Source: Phalacrocorax aristotelis (taxonomy: Eukaryota > Chordata > Aves > Suliformes > Phalacrocoracidae). From it: a stretch of DNA of 64,000 nt. Shown piece after piece: positions 23,613 to 37,796 of the stretch (its first letter is position 1; each line of letters begins with the position of its first letter). The notes below the pieces were generated by a model. That model was given only the letters and a program-made list of their open reading frames with translations. It did no database searches and was not told the DNA's origin. The DNA lies in NCBI RefSeq assembly GCF_949628215.1, contig NC_134279.1:82515330-82579329 (forward strand), read 5' to 3'. The position numbers and the translations under genes are program-made.

Positions 23613-25197
23613 TTAATATTGTTATTTGGGTCCTGGCTGTAGTCCAACAAAGAAATGGTTCCCCTTGAACTTCAGGCTACAGAAATACAACTCCAAGTCA
23701 TTTAGTCTAAGCTGAAAGAAACCAGGCACGCAGGATGACCCCATTTCACTTGTCTACACATGGATGCCCACTCACACGATAGGCACCCAAGCTCCCATGT
23801 AGTCAGTGGAGATCAGGCAGTGGAGCTTAGGGAGCGATTCACGTGCTCTGAAATGGGTGCTTATATTTGTTGTGCTCTCCTTTATACCATCTGAGCAGAT
23901 CAGGTGTATGTGGGACCGCAGACATAGGCTCTATGGTGTAGACATAGGCTGGTATAAAGAGGCTCTATGGCGTGTTTATACCAGCGTAGAACTTCATCTA
24001 CTTATTTAAAAAAACAAATTTGTAATTGCCCTCTGCAGATTCTGTTTGCTGAACAAAATATCTGCAGTGTGTTCTTTCTCAGGTTTTAAGCTGTAATTTT
24101 AAGTTCCAAAGACAAAATGAAAACCCACAATGCAGCCTTAGGAGGGGGTCACACGTCCGCTTATGTTGCAGAGGGTCATCATCTCCTCAGTTATATCCCT
24201 GAAATCCCAGTACAGAGATTAAATGTATAACCCATCCCCACCTACTGACCCTCACTTTCCTGGTGAATCACCTTGTCTATGCTGCTTCAACCTTTTCGTG
24301 TTCTCCCCCACTCCTTTCAATATAGAAACGAATCTTAAATGGTGATTGATTTTAAAAGTGCATTTCATTCCCTTTCATGCCTGTTCAGATATTGCCAGGC
24401 TGGTATTTCACACATGCGCGCGTTGTCGGAGCCTGTTACCAAGAAAGCATGATGTTGACTTTAGTCTGGCAGGTCACTCCTAGTGTGGGGGTTTATGAAT
24501 CAACACTTGCGAGGTGTAAGATGTCCCTCCTAATGCCTTGAGCTATCTCAGACATCTATGAGACTGGCTTCCGTGGAAACAAGGCTTAGGTGACTATGCA
24601 TGCATCCATCTGTCTGTTCATCTTCCTAATTTTAAAGGAATAAAGTAATAACTGGCTGGTAGCCACCGGACAGCTTCAACCAAATGCTGTGAATGTCCCA
24701 AGCACGGAAGGATTTTCATTGAGTTTGTTAATTAGAGCCTTATGAGACACCAGGAGACCCGATTAAGAGCTACAGCTCTGTAGGTCATCAGGCTTCACTG
24801 GTTCTACTTATCACTGCCCACCTTGTTCACTTACATGGTTCATCACACTTTGTGGGCAAAGCTTACCACGTGTGGAGGCCTGGCTTCTGCAGTGTTATAC
24901 TCAAGTTAAACCTGAGTTAACTTGAGTTACCTGTCAGGAAAAGAAATCAAGCAATAGTTTGTGCCCCACTCTCTCTCTTTGCCATCTGCAGCCAGCACAC
25001 GTTTGTCTATGCTGAGCATTAGGCTCAGCCTAACAGACAACCTTTCTCCAGAAAGAGAGCCTCTGCACCTTTGGGAAGGACCATGCTCTAGTTCATGCTC
25101 TCCAAGCAGAGTATGAGGCCAAATAGACACCCACCAGCATCCTCAGTAGAGATCCATACAGGGCTCATCCCAAGCTGGCACAGGCATTCAGCCCAAG

Positions 25198-25786
25198 TGT
25201 CACGGTTTAACCAACCCCAGCCAGGAACTCAGCCCCATGCAGCCGCTCGATCACTCCCCCCGGTGGGATGGAGAAGAGAATCGGAAGGGTAAAAGTGAGA
25301 AAACTCATGGGCTGAGATAAAGACAGTCTAAGAGGTAAAGCAAAAGCCGAGCACACAAGCAAAGCAAACCAAGGAATCCATTCCCTCCTTCCCACGGGCA
25401 GGCAGGAGCTCAGCCATCCCCAGGACAGCCGGGCTCCATCACACCTAACGGTGACTTGGGAAGGGAAACGCCATCATTGTGTCTGTCCTCCCCTTCCTCC
25501 CCCCAGCTCTATACCCTGAGCATGACGCCATGTAGTGTGGGACATCCCTGGGGTCAGCTGGGGTCACTGTCCCGGCCATGTCCCCTCCCAACCCCTTGTG
25601 CCCCCCCAGCCCCTCGCTGGTGGGGTGGGGTGAGAGGCAGGAAAGGCCTTGGCTCTGTGCAAGCCCTGCTCGGCAGGAGCGGAAACATCCCTGGGTTGTC
25701 AACACTGTTTCCAGCACAAATCCAAACCACAGCCCCGTACCTGCTACTGTGGACAAAATTAACTCTACCCCAGCCAGAACCAGAAC
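25198..25786 (+). mobile_element. Solo LTR of an endogenous retrovirus (non-coding)
   Basis: The stretch starts TGTCACGGTTTAACC, continues with gagataaagacagtctaaga and ends near aaaattaactctaccccagc followed by an aaccag-like terminus. This matches the long terminal repeat seen at high copy number in many bird genomes. No internal viral genes are present on either side, so it is a solo LTR left by recombination. No clear target-site duplication is visible at the flanks, so the exact ends are uncertain by a few bases. Confidence 0.75.
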
Positions 25787-26894
25787 GCCGAGCTGCAGCC
25801 ACAGGGGAAAGGAAGAGGTGGGAGATCTTTGCATGCATAAAGCTAGTTTTGAGCCTGCTTCAGCATCTGGTGCAGAGGGTTTGGTGCCCTACAGTTGCCT
25901 GCAGAACCGTCAGACTAAGAGGACAGGGTCTGCTCATGGATTTACATTCAAACTTAGATTCTAATTTCTAATGCTGAGCTGAGGATAGAGGGTGACCCCT
26001 CTGAGGGCACTGATGTGTTGAGCAAGACCCATTCCTCTTTGCCAGCTTGCCTTTGTCAGAGATACTCTTCCTCCAATCTACCAGCTGCCGCAGGCTAGCA
26101 CCCTGTCCCGTCCATGATCTGCCTGTACTGGCACTACTCTCACCTTCCAGAGTATTCTTTATTTGAGAAGTTACCTTTCCACCTCCATCTCCTCCTCAGC
26201 TCCTCTTCCATTACATTACCCTTTTCCCTATTTGGTTTTCATTTCTCCTTGACATGCCCACGATATGCCAACACTAACTTCTTGATCTTTCACAGTGACT
26301 AACGCTTCCGTTTTGCCAACCATTCTGAATCATTCTGGCTGGTTCAGCACATATCCACAGAACCGACACACATCATTATTCTCGGATGCAAAGTTATATG
26401 AAGGAATTGCGTCCCCTCAGGTTGCTTTTCCAGTTGCCATTTTTGGCTACAGGATCACCCGGACTTCGCATGCAAAAAAAATATGGTAGCCTATGCACTG
26501 TGGGTGTGTTACAGTTTTCAGTGATTTTATCAGCATGATTTCTGTATCTTTCCATCTGTGAAGCAAGATGCCCATGGCTTATACATTTGTCATCCACTCT
26601 ACTAAGATTTTAGAAGCTCCTTTGAAAAATCCATGTGACACAAGTTCAGGGTTTGCTGTTGCGAAACACAGCCTGCTGTGGCTACCCACGGACCTCTAGA
26701 AAACGCTGGAATCTCACTTCCTCAGAAAGAAAAGACACCTGCTTTTGGGTTACTCAATACTGAAACAGAGTTCAATCATAAAGGCCAAAATGTCCGTGTT
26801 TCTGACCTTGGGGCAGGGCAGTACTCAGGAAGGAAGAGGCGAGACTCCACACAGTGCGGACAAGTAGTAACTGCACTTGTGTTATAACACTATA
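25787..26894. other. Unannotated intergenic stretch
   Basis: No coding gene or recognised repeat was seen. Small open frames on both strands lack splice or codon support. Confidence 0.45.
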
Positions 26895-28075
26895 TCATGG
26901 AACCATACCATGGTTTCGGTTGGGAGGGAGCTTTAGAGGCCAACCAGCCCAACCCCCTACAGCGAGCAGGGATATCTTCAACCAGACCAGGTTGCTCAGA
27001 GCCCCGTCCAGCCTGGCCTTGGGTGTTTCCAGGGATGGGGCATCAACCACCTCTCGGGGCAACCTGGGCCAGGGTTTCACCAACCCCATAGTAAAACATT
27101 TTTTCCTTCTATCCAGTCTAAATCTGTCCTCCTTTAGTTTCAAACCATCACCCCTTGTCCTGTCACCACAGGCCTTGCTACAGAGGCTGCCCCCATCCTT
27201 CCTAGAGTCCCCCTTTAAGCACTGGGAGGCCCCAATAAGGTTTCCCCGCAGCCTTCTCTTCCCCAGGCTGAACCACCCCAACTCCCCCAGCCCGGCCTCG
27301 CAGCAGAGGGGCTCCAGCCCTCGGAGCATTTCTGTGCCCCCTCTGGCCCCGCTCCAACAGCCCCATGTCCTTCCCGTGCTGAGGAGCCCCGAGCTGGAGG
27401 CGGCGCTGCAGGGGGGTCTCACAGAGCGGGGCAGAGAGGCAGGACCCCCTCCCTCGCCCTGCTGCCCGCGCTGCTGGGGATGCAGCCCAGGGCACGGTTG
27501 GGTGTCTGGGCTGCCAGCGCACATCGCCGGCTCGTGCCCAGCTCTTCACCCCCCAGCACCCCCAAGTCCTTCTCCGCAGGGCTGCTCTCAGTCCCCCCAT
27601 CCCCCAGCCTGTTCTGATACCGGGGGCTGCCCCGGCCCAGGGGCAGGACCTTGCACTTGGCCCTGTTGAACCTCATGAGGCTCTCCCAGGCCCACCTCTC
27701 CCGCTTGTCCAGGTCTCTCGGGATGACATCTCATCCTTCTGGCATGTCAGCTGCCCCGCTCAGCTTGGTGTCACCTGCAAACCTGCTGAGGGTGCCCTCA
27801 ATCCCACTGTCTGTGTCATTGATGAAGATATTAAATAGTACCGGTCCCAGTACAGACCCCTGAGGGACACCACTTGTCACCGGTCTCCATCTGGACACTG
27901 AGCCATTTACCATGACCCTCTGGATGCGACCATCCAGCCAATTCCTCATCCACTGAACAGCCTACCTATCAAATCTATATCTCCCCAGTTTAGAGAGAAG
28001 GATGCTGTGGGGGACCGTGTCAAAGGCCTTACAGAGGTCCAGATAGATGACATCCGTAGCTCCATTTTGCCAAGG
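26895..28075 (-). mobile_element. CR1 LINE copy, antisense
   Basis: The left end reads accataccatggtttcggtt, followed by the CR1 tail and middle. The right end includes a minus-strand reverse-transcriptase piece (27731-27949) with [25 protein letters not shown] and a GDTKL-like motif. Phrases ggaccgtgtcaaaggcctta and gaggtccagatagatgacat lie near 28020. The catalytic FADD-type motif reads FAGD here, so the polymerase is inactive. The copy is 5' truncated at about 28075. Confidence 0.9.
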
Positions 28076-31000
28076 ACAGTCTTGCAGGTATGGAAGCCAA
28101 ATGTTTCAAATGAAGTTTGTTTCATGGATGCAAAGCTGAAGAAACTGTTGCTGTGGATAGCATATGCAGTCCGCTACTGGTTCCTCTTGCTCCAGCTGCT
28201 CTGTTCATCAAGGCAGCCTGGCTTTTCCCGTTTCCAACGCCTGCTTTCGGTTGCTCAGAACTTTTGCCAAACTGTAATTGTTTGGACAAGAATTTCCTGG
28301 GACAAATGTCTCTCTCCTGCTGAGATTTTGTGTAAAGTTTCAGATGAAGCAGCTGTGTGGTTTTCAGGAATGAGGGGAGGAGAAAAAAATGTTGTTTTGC
28401 CAGATTGAAAAAACACTTTGGAGCGTTATAAAATGCATTGTGAAATGATCAGGAGATCAGGAGGTACCTGTCACAGGAAAATCCACCTGAACAGGCTTAT
28501 TTCACCTTTGAAAAATCTGGCTTTTTTTCCTTATGTTCAATGAGATTTATGGCAAATTTGCAGGCATGTTCTGTGAACATGGGTGAGTATCTCAGCCCTC
28601 CACAGCTCCTAAATGCAAACAGCATGTGCTCTGCTGCCTGCTCCTACAGCGCATGGGACATGTGTTAGGAATACAGGAGCTCAGGAGAACTTTCTCAGCC
28701 AGCACCGAATATGATACAGGCAAGAGCTGACATGAACGGTAGGAGTCTGTCTGCCTCTTCCCAAGGCACCGTGGAGGGGTGAGGTACGTGTGTCTTATAT
28801 AGGAGGACCAAAGGGGTAAGGAGGAAGGGAGACTGGGAGAAAGGAAGGAGAGGGAAGATAAGCTGGGCAGAAATGGAGTAAGTAAAAGAAGAGACTGGGG
28901 CAGGAAGCAGGAGCTTAAATCTTTGGTGTCCTGACAGAGTGCCCTGCTTGATCTCCATCTGCCACTCCAGGAGGGCACAGGTCTTCTGCAGACCATCCGT
29001 CATTTCTGGAGATGTCAGGGGACACCTCAAATGACTCCAGATGCTGACGTTTGGGCAGCTCAGCCCTTCCCCAGGAGCAAACAGCTCAGGTGCATGAGGT
29101 AGAGAGGAGGTACAACTCACTGTAGCCTCACCCTGGATCATTTTGGGACCAGGACCTCAAGGCATGCTGTACCATGCTCCTGCAGTTTTGACACTGTCCG
29201 GTGTCGCCCTGCAAAGGCCCACACAGGCAGCCTTGTTTCTGGTGTTCGCAGTTTGGGCCAATCTGTTCTCCAAGGTCGTGTGCTGTGCATGCCGTAGGCA
29301 GCTCGTGTTTGCGTTGCTGGAGGAAATATCTCTGTGAACGGTGGAATAACAGGATTGGAAGCACTTAACGTACACATTGCCTAATTTTCCTTCCACATTA
29401 CCCTGTTCTAACAAGTGCTGGGGATAATAATGAGAAGCAAATACAGACGTTCTGGCAAAGTGCGCGGTAGGATTTTGAACATCGCTCGGGAGCTGAAGCC
29501 TCAGCTTTCAGTCTTCTCTGGAAGAGTAATTCAACACCAGCCAATTTCATGAGTCAGCTCCTCGGTTAGTGTCAATTGGTTGGCTCCAGTGACTGGCTTG
29601 GCCCTGTGATTCAATGGAAATCGAAATGTAATGCCTGTTTTTCATGAACTTAAACATGACAAAGGGGAAGTGAAACCTGACAGTCGGAAACAAACATTCC
29701 AGGCTCAGTTCAGGCAAGAGCCTGACATTTGCAAAACAGCACGGTATTTTATTTAATGCATCAGAGAAGTATCAAATATTATTAATCACCTTATTCCATG
29801 ACTGCAGAGGAGGCCAGAGCATTGAGAGGTTATAATCACCGAAGAGGAGGAGGAGAAAGTACCGAACGACCATTTCTGATGTAACGAAGCTTCAAAGCGT
29901 TTCACCACGGGAAAGTCACAGCAGTGCCAATGAAACCTGGCCTCATTTCATCTCCTGGAAACAACAGACATGTTTCTTCCTCTGAAATATTTGGGCTTCC
30001 AGTGCTTTGTGGTTTTTAGACCTTTTATTATCACTAACTGAATCTGAAGTCTAAAAAGCGGGGGGGGGAAGGAAAGGCCATGTGGAAAATAAAATAGAGA
30101 ACATTAACACATTCTGTACCAAAACTGGTTGCATTTCAGAGCCAAGAATAATTGTGATCATATACAGACCCTAAGGACAGCTGGATTATGCCTAGGGCAA
30201 ATCAAGAAATAGGTGTTTCCTTAGAAATCAGCTTTATCTATTTCATCGGGAGAGGAGGAAAGGAAAATTCAGACCAAGCAGCCATGAAACAAACAAAACC
30301 GTGTATAGCATCAAATGGCTCTGTGTGCATAAAGCCCAAGGTAGGGCGGAAACCCACCCAAAATGTTGGTACCCTTGAAGTCAACAGCAAAATTCCCACC
30401 ATCGGGTTCCTACAGAAGCCAGCTCTCACTCCTCAAGTCCTCTTAGTTACAGCTCTGCAGGTGACTGCCTGCGTGCGTGACCTCGGGGAGGGGGCTTTCA
30501 CCGCGTAGTCCCTTCTAAAACACTTCCCAAGCATTAATGAATTAAATCTCGCCACATTCCTCTGCATCAGGTCGTTATTTTTAGGATGGCAAATCCACCC
30601 GCAGCCTCTGGGGCCACGTAGCAATCGCTCCATCCTCACAACATTACAGTGTGCGGTTACGTATCCCAACCTGGTTCAAAGTGAGTACAGGGCTGCGGCT
30701 CCCGTCTTTCCTCCTGCTTGGTTTTATTAACACAGGAAACAACAATCAAATAAATTTTCCTGGTTTTGGCTGCTCTCTGAGTTAGCACAGGTTGGGAGCT
30801 GGGCCAGGGACTGTCCGAGGAGGCAGCTTGCAGGAAACCCCCCTGTTTTGAAGGCTAAGGAATTTATTAACCGGCTGGCCTCGGTGCCCAAGTTCCCATG
30901 CATGTTTAGCTCACTGATGTGTGCCATGCGAGTCATCTCCGGAGTCCCCAAGCCTCGGCCGGTCGGATGGGGTAACCTCATGGCCATAGAGCACCTGCCT

Positions 31001-32585
31001 GCATTTCTACTCTATGGGCAACCAGGTCATGGAGGGGAGGGACGGAGGAATGATGTATAACCAGGTCTTTTCCCATCAGAGAGCTGAGGCATGATCAAAG
31101 CACAAAATAAGCCTAATCTAATTAGCAGAGTCTGAAAGGTTGCAGAGGGACTTGGGTCCTGACCTGCTGGGAGCGGGATGCACCCCAGCTAACTTTCGGC
31201 AATTATACGGGAGCTCAAATCTCACTATTCAGCAGGTAGGAAAAGCTGCTAACTCCGGGTGGCACTTCCAAGTGCCCAAATTTGCAACTGATCTCGCTGG
31301 ATATTTTTTAATCATGGGATCCTGATCCCCCTCAATGCCTAAACTGAGTAGTCAGAGCTCGCTGCAGCTCAGTGTCCTTTCTGGTGTACCCAGGCTCAGG
31401 GGATGAAGAGGAGTAGGTCAGTGCATGCCCAGGGTTCGCCTTGATATGGAGCTGGGATGGACCCAGAGAGCAGGAGAGACCAGACTCAGAGCGTCCAGAG
31501 GATTTCCCAGTTAAAATACAACCTCGGTTAGGCGCATAGGTGCTGTCTAACCTAGGTTCTTGCAGCCACAGCAGTCGGAGACAAGTGTGAGCACTGCCTT
31601 GAGACCTGAAAGCAGCAACAGCAAATTTTTTTAAAAAAAGAAGAAATCAAAACTTTATATACAGATCTAGCAGCCTGGGGAGTCACCTTTGTGTTTCCTG
31701 AGCGCTTTGGGTCCTCAACTCTGCATCCTCATCTCTGGTTATTTTTCCTGGCCGTATGGGAACAAAGTGTTTATTTTTCACAGGAAATCATTATTTGCTG
31801 ATTTTTCCTGGTCAGAGATTTAAAAGGGCAGCACTGAAGGAGAGGATCTAGCTTTAGAAATGTCTCCACTCAGGAGCATCGCTTTTTATTTTTATTTATC
31901 TATTGCCCCACAATTCCTTGAAGCAGATTCAGCTCCTTCTTATTATTATTTTTAGTTGTGAACTGCAGCAGTGAAGGAGAAATCGGTGTGAGCTGAGCAT
32001 GCATCTGTCATCACTAGCTGTCACCACGCCAGAGACGCCGTGTCCATCCCTTGCCTTGCACCCAGCGTCATCTCCAGCGACTACATCCCACTTTCCTTTA
32101 AAAAAAAAAAATAAAAGCGAGCTCAAACGAGGAAGTTTACAACACCAACAGGCTACAGCATTATTCTTGCCATCGTTAAATTAACGTCAGGTTCTCTTGT
32201 CAGGGGTTTCTATGGAGACATTGCACTGTCCTGGCAGGCAGTTTGTGCTTCGTGCCGGTTATATTTATTTGTATTTCTGAGTAAGCCAGAGTGGGCCAAG
32301 CCCTGCTCTGTCCGTTTGGAGTAACGCAGGATTCCTCCCCACTGGCTCCCTCCAGCAGAGCTCTGGGCACCAAGCAAGGAGGCACGCTGTTGTTTTCTAC
32401 TGACACTTTCTTGTAGGGCTTCTTTAATTCTTTGCAGCTCTTGGCCAAGTCTTCTGCAAAGTGAGGAGAGTCCTGGAAGAACAGCTGGCTGCAAACCTGT
32501 CCCATAGCAGTTATGTTTGGTGTTGTGCTGGATGCATTGGGACTGCGGGAATAATGGGTGCCACAGAGCCCACAGCACTGGATGG
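28076..32585. other. Unannotated intergenic stretch
   Basis: No coding gene is recognised. Short open frames (for example 28592-28996 minus and 30188-30508 plus) have no splice or family support. A poly-G run occurs near 30060. Confidence 0.45.
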
Positions 32586-32589
32586 GTTG

Positions 32590-33390
32590 TTTAGGATCCC
32601 AGAATCCCAGACTGGGGGGGCTGGAAGGGACCTCTGGAGCTCATCCCGTCCCACCCCGTGCGTGAGCAGGCACACCCAGAGCAGGGGCACAGGGCCGCGT
32701 CCAGGCGGGGGGTGAATGTCTCCAGGGAAGGGACCCCACAGCCTCTCTGGGCAGCCTGTGCCCCTGCTCTGGCACCCGCACAGGGAAGGGCTTTGTCCTC
32801 ATGTTCAGGGGGAACTTCCCGTGTTCCAGCTTGTGCCCGTGGCCCCTTGGCCTGGCGTTGGGCACCACTGAAAAGAGCCCGGCCCCATCCTCCTGACACC
32901 CACCCTTCAGATATTTATAGGCATTGATGAGATCCCCCCTCAGCCTTCTCTTCTCCAGGCTGAACAAGCCCAGGTCTCTCAGCCTTTCCTCACAAGGGAG
33001 ATGCTCCAGTCCCCTGAGCATCTCCGTAGCTCTCCCCTGGACTCCCTCCAGCAGTTCCCTGTCCTTCTTGACCTGGGAAGCCCAGACCTGGATGCAGCCC
33101 CCCAGGTGTGGCCTCACTGGGGCAGAGCAGAGGGGGAGGAGAACCTCCCTCGCCCTGCTGGCCACACTCCTTTCCATGCCCCCCAGGGCACCGCTGGCCC
33201 CCTTGGCCCCAAGGGCCCGGTGCTGGCTCAGGGTCACCTCGCTGCCCCCCAGCACCCCCAGGGCCTTCCCAGCAGAGCCGCTCCCCAGCAGGTCCCCCCC
33301 AGCCTGTGCTGGTGCGGGGGGTTGTTCCTCCCCAGGGGCAGGACCTGGCACTGGCTCCTGTTGAATTCCCTGAGGTTCCCCTGATGGTTG
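32590..33390 (-). mobile_element. CR1 LINE copy, antisense, 5' truncated
   Basis: The left end is a GC-rich CR1 tail (ggatcccagaatcccagact). It is followed by the CR1 middle, for example gatcccccctcagccttctc and ctccagcagttccctgtcct, ending near ttgaattccctgaggttccc. A minus-strand frame of 284 codons (32641-33495) runs through it, but it starts at a non-ATG codon, extends past the element and shows no RT core. Confidence 0.85.
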
Positions 33391-36100
33391 GATTGTTTGA
33401 CATGTCCCACAGACTGCAAATGCCATGTCCCTGCTCCAAGATAACCTGGGTGCTTTGTGAATGGCACACTTGGTTAGTGACTGTCTCCAAACCACCGCGT
33501 TACATCCCAGTTCTAGTTCACTAGTAATTACTCAACTACTGCACTTGTTTAACGCGTAACCGATGCCAACAGCTGTAGTCATTAGCTGAGATGGACTTCC
33601 ATGCAAATGAGATGCCATCAGCTAGTCCCAGCTGCCATCACCAGCGTCAGGGGATTATGGGAACAGAGTGAGCATCGGGGAAGGCTTGGGGCCCGGAGAG
33701 AGCCAAAGGCTAGAGTAGAGAGTCAAGACAAGAGGAGACTTGTTCATCATCTGAACTTGCACAATGAGGAGTGTCCTGGGGCCACCATTAAATGGACCAC
33801 TCTGTTCCTGCAGCTTCTTGACAAGAGACCACAGGAGTATTTGCTGATGTAAATGTATGAGCACACAGGACTGACAGCTGCAGTCTTCTTCTGTCTGTCC
33901 ATCTCCCCACCCTGCTGCTGACAAATGCAAAAAGCCCTTCTTCCAGACAAGAGGAATGAGCAGGGAATGGAGGCAAAGGTGGATGCAAGCCAAGGAGTCA
34001 GGGGAGATCCGTCAGGAGCACAACCAGCGGGCAGATACAATATCCGGAGTCCAGGTCGTGAGTCACCTTGCAAGAAGCTCTCCATGATGTCCCATCCTGC
34101 AGGCTTCTGCGTCAAGGTGGGACATTCAACATCGCTTGAATCCCTCTTCCAGCAGATCCAAGGGAATGAAAAGACCCTTCTGAAATCAAAGCTGAAATCA
34201 AATGCATGGACATGAGTAAATACTCTTGCTGATGTGTGGTATTGTGAGGATTCATATATTTATAGGAAAGTTTCAACCGCTGTCCCTCACTTTCCAGCTC
34301 AGACTAATGCTCGAATACAGCTTCTTCACCACATTATTTAATGATCTATTCCCAGCTCCAGCTGATCCTTGTAAAAAGGTGATGTATGGCCCAGAAAGCA
34401 CAGGCCAGCCACTGGCATGGTGTTCTCATCCATGCTCTGCACACATAAATTTCCAGGTTCCTCTAGAAGCTACTGCTCTGGCCAGCACCCTGTGCCCAAG
34501 GCTCTGCTCTGAGCCTGATCAAGAGGGGATGCATTGACTTTTTCCCGCACTGGACTCATACAGAAACAGTGTTGGCCCAGATGTGTGAGTGCAAATACAG
34601 CCAGACGCGATGCAGACAATTTATTGCCCTCGGCACACTCTGGTACAGCTTAGCCACAGTAGTCCACGTTCTTCCCTGAAGGACAAATCTTGGATTGGAG
34701 AATTATCCTCTTCTCAGGAACAAAAAGGGCTCAAACACATTGCCAAACTGGGTGATTCACCAAAGTCCAGGCGCTGCCAAGCATGCAACCTCGGCACAAG
34801 ATGCTGGGCTGTCACGAAACAACCCAGGAAGGCTTCCTTACTCCTGCTCCATAGCAATGGGATGATGTCCTGGAGCAGGAGCGTAGGGTTGGTCGCTTTG
34901 AGTCGAGCTGAAGGCCAGTCTAGCCATGTACTCTGTCCCCTTGACAGGGGCCACTGATGGATGCCCTCAGGAAGGAACAAGCGGGCATCCATCCGCACTC
35001 ATATTCCCTTGGTGTGCCCTTCCAGGTTCTGGCAATCTGTAGCAATTGGCTGAAAAATGCATTTTTAAGAGTAGGTAAAGTCAACGTTCTCCCATGGTAT
35101 TTTGGGGTAAAAAAAAATGCACTCTATCAAATACATTTGAGAGTGACACTCTTTCCATTTATGCCTGGGTTGGGCAGCCTGATTCCTGCTAGTGAGGTTG
35201 CAAATTCTGCTTCTCTCATAGCTGAACTATAGAATAGATATAACTTGTATTAATTTACATACCATACTATATTTAATAGTTTTCCTAATTATATGCCGAG
35301 AGACTGGAGCAGTTAATTTGAAGATTTCCATGAATTTCCACACACTTCCAACCTTTGGCATGAATATGATTAAGTTTTATTAACATAATTAATACCAATG
35401 GCAAAAACAGGACTGCTATCATTACACTCTTGTATTTTGAATATGAGTCGAGATCACGATACTGTAACCACAAGCAACAGATCAGAACTTGATAGATGGA
35501 TTTGCCTTCGTTAGCAGCTGACGGTGACAGCCTTTAAATTTACTTGGGAAGAAGAATTGATGGCATAGAAAGCTGACTTCAGAGTCTGATGGTTTTATTT
35601 CATGGAGAGGAGAGTTAATAAATCTTCATGCTGCTCTGATTAATGATTCCGGGGAGCTTCTCTCTGGATTCTTGGAAACTTTCCTGAAAAGGAGCAGTGA
35701 GCTGGTCAAGGGAGCAAATAACATTCACAAATGAAAAGCTGTCGGATAAATTCATCTCCGAGCAGGCGCTGGGCCAGGTGTGGGTCCCCCCTGCTCTTTG
35801 CAATCAGAGGGGTAAGTAACTGAGCGTGGTTCACGGGCACAATTTGCAGTAGGTGGTCAGAAAAGTAACACGCTTGCAGGGAGCGTGGATTTAGCTTCTG
35901 TCTCTGCAACGTCCTTGGTCAATTCACTTAGTTTGCACCGATGGGTACGAAACCAGCGCTTTTAACTCCGAGTCTGTCGAGAAAGCCCCCGCCTGTTCCC
36001 AGGGTCGGTCCCAGTTCCCAGTAATCCCTGTGGGCATTGGGAAACTGGGTCTCAAAACTGGCCAGATACCTCGGGGAGGGAGGGGTGGGTGGACATGAAG
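33391..36100. other. Unannotated intergenic stretch
   Basis: No coding gene is recognised. An octamer motif ATGCAAAT is present at 33601-33608. The rest is moderately AT-rich. Confidence 0.4.
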
Positions 36101-37796
36101 CAACCTTGAGGTTTTCTTCCTTTCCCTGGGCAAGGAAACACTCTCCTCCAGCCAGCTTAGCTCTTCTTACCTGTCCTTCTTGAAAGGGATTTTATTCTAA
36201 TGCTTTGTTAATGAACGCCTTTATCTGATTGCAAGGCAGCTCTCTTTCGGGCTGAGGACACTGCGCTGGCGGTAAGGGGGCCGCCACTTGTTTGCGTCCC
36301 CGGCACACCTCTGCCATATCGCTTGTGAAGCCGGAGCCCGGAGGCTGCTGGGTGCCGCGCGAGCCTCTGCTTGCCCTAACGAAACCTGCCTGGGCTGCGG
36401 GATGGCGGCGAGCTGAGCGGAAGGGGCCTCGAGAAGACAAACAACCCTCTCGGTTTTCATCTGCGATGGGGATTGAGATGTCCTGCAGGCTGGTGAGGAT
36501 AGAGCCTGACGATCCTCAGGGGCTTGCTTCAGAGCTCGACCTCCTGTTCAAAGCCCCCTGGAAACTAAAAAATAAAAGTCCAAATATTCTGCTTCAGGCT
36601 TTTTCTACATAAAACAGTCCAATAATTTGCTTTAAAGAAGGCTTTATTTAAAAATATACATAATTTTTTTCAGAGGTGATTAAAATCAGTGTGAGAACGA
36701 GTGGAGAAAGTCGTATTTGGGGCTCAGTGAATCATTTCATTCAAACTGGAAGGAAAGCTTGCTTGGAAATGTTTGCAGCTTCCCAGTCAATAGATCAAGG
36801 CAGACAGACTCTTAGAAAAAAAATGTGAATTTGGAAAGAAGTCAAGAAAATTGTCCCCTCCTGCTTTATTACTTTATTACAGCCAAATCCTGACAGCCCC
36901 ATCGTCATCCCCGTGCTTATACTGAACCCAATTACTCTTCCTGCCCCTGACCAATGCGTGAAAAAGCACATGCTAAAAATATTGTGATTAGGACGCGTGA
37001 GGGAGGAGAGAATAGAAATACCGCTTCTGCTCTCCACCAGCTTCTCCGAGAGCTCACAGCATTAGCACTTTGCCTTTAGTATTGGGTTTGATTTTATTGT
37101 TCGGGGGGCTGGGGGGAGCAGGAGAGGAGATTGTTTCTGACTCTAGCCTATTTTTAGGAGGCGACGCGATCGCAGGCGCTGCAGCGACCTCTCCGCTTTG
37201 GCAAGCTGCTCTGCCATCCCCGTGTGCAGTCACTGCCAGGCTGTAATTCCCCTCGGCTAAACTGCAGGTACCAGCCAAGGCATCCAAATTTGAGGGGTTT
37301 TACCCCAAAGTTCAGCTGCTTGTGATAAAAAAGCAAGGCTGCAGGAGAAGCGATCTGTAAATTCTAAGGGCAGGAAGAGTTGTCGTTTGTTGAGCGCCCG
37401 GAGAATATGGTGATGTGGCAGCAACATAAAACCTGGAGCAAGATAGCCATCCTCCCTGACCCCCCGCTGTGCGCAGGCTCTGAAATTCCAGCCAGCAATT
37501 CCTCCCTCGTGCCTGGTAATTAAAAAAATAAAAGCTCCTTTTGGCAGGCATTTCATAGAGCCTCATGTGCTGTTTAAATCTGCTGAGGCCGCCTGGGCAT
37601 GCCTGAGGAAAGATGCTCTTCGGCAAAGGTCCTCAGAGCATCCCTTCGCCGCTGCCCCGGGGCTGGCAGCACGGCCGGGAGGTGGTGGTGATCTCCTTCT
37701 CCACCTCTGCGGGTTGCCTCCTCTGTCACACGAGCATCCTCTCCACGGCGCCAGGAATAGGTACGCAGCAGAGACGGCACCGCTGGTCGCGTGCCA

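Larger units (their letters stand above)
20741..25197. other. Intergenic stretch, mostly unannotated
   Basis: No coding gene is recognised. The stretch contains an ancient SINE-like relic (22790-22990) and an ATT/ATC triplet microsatellite (23568-23612). Other open frames are short and without splice support. Confidence 0.45.

Noticed and set aside
32641-33495. 284-codon minus-strand frame
   Set aside because: It lies mostly within an antisense CR1 copy and does not contain the reverse-transcriptase core.
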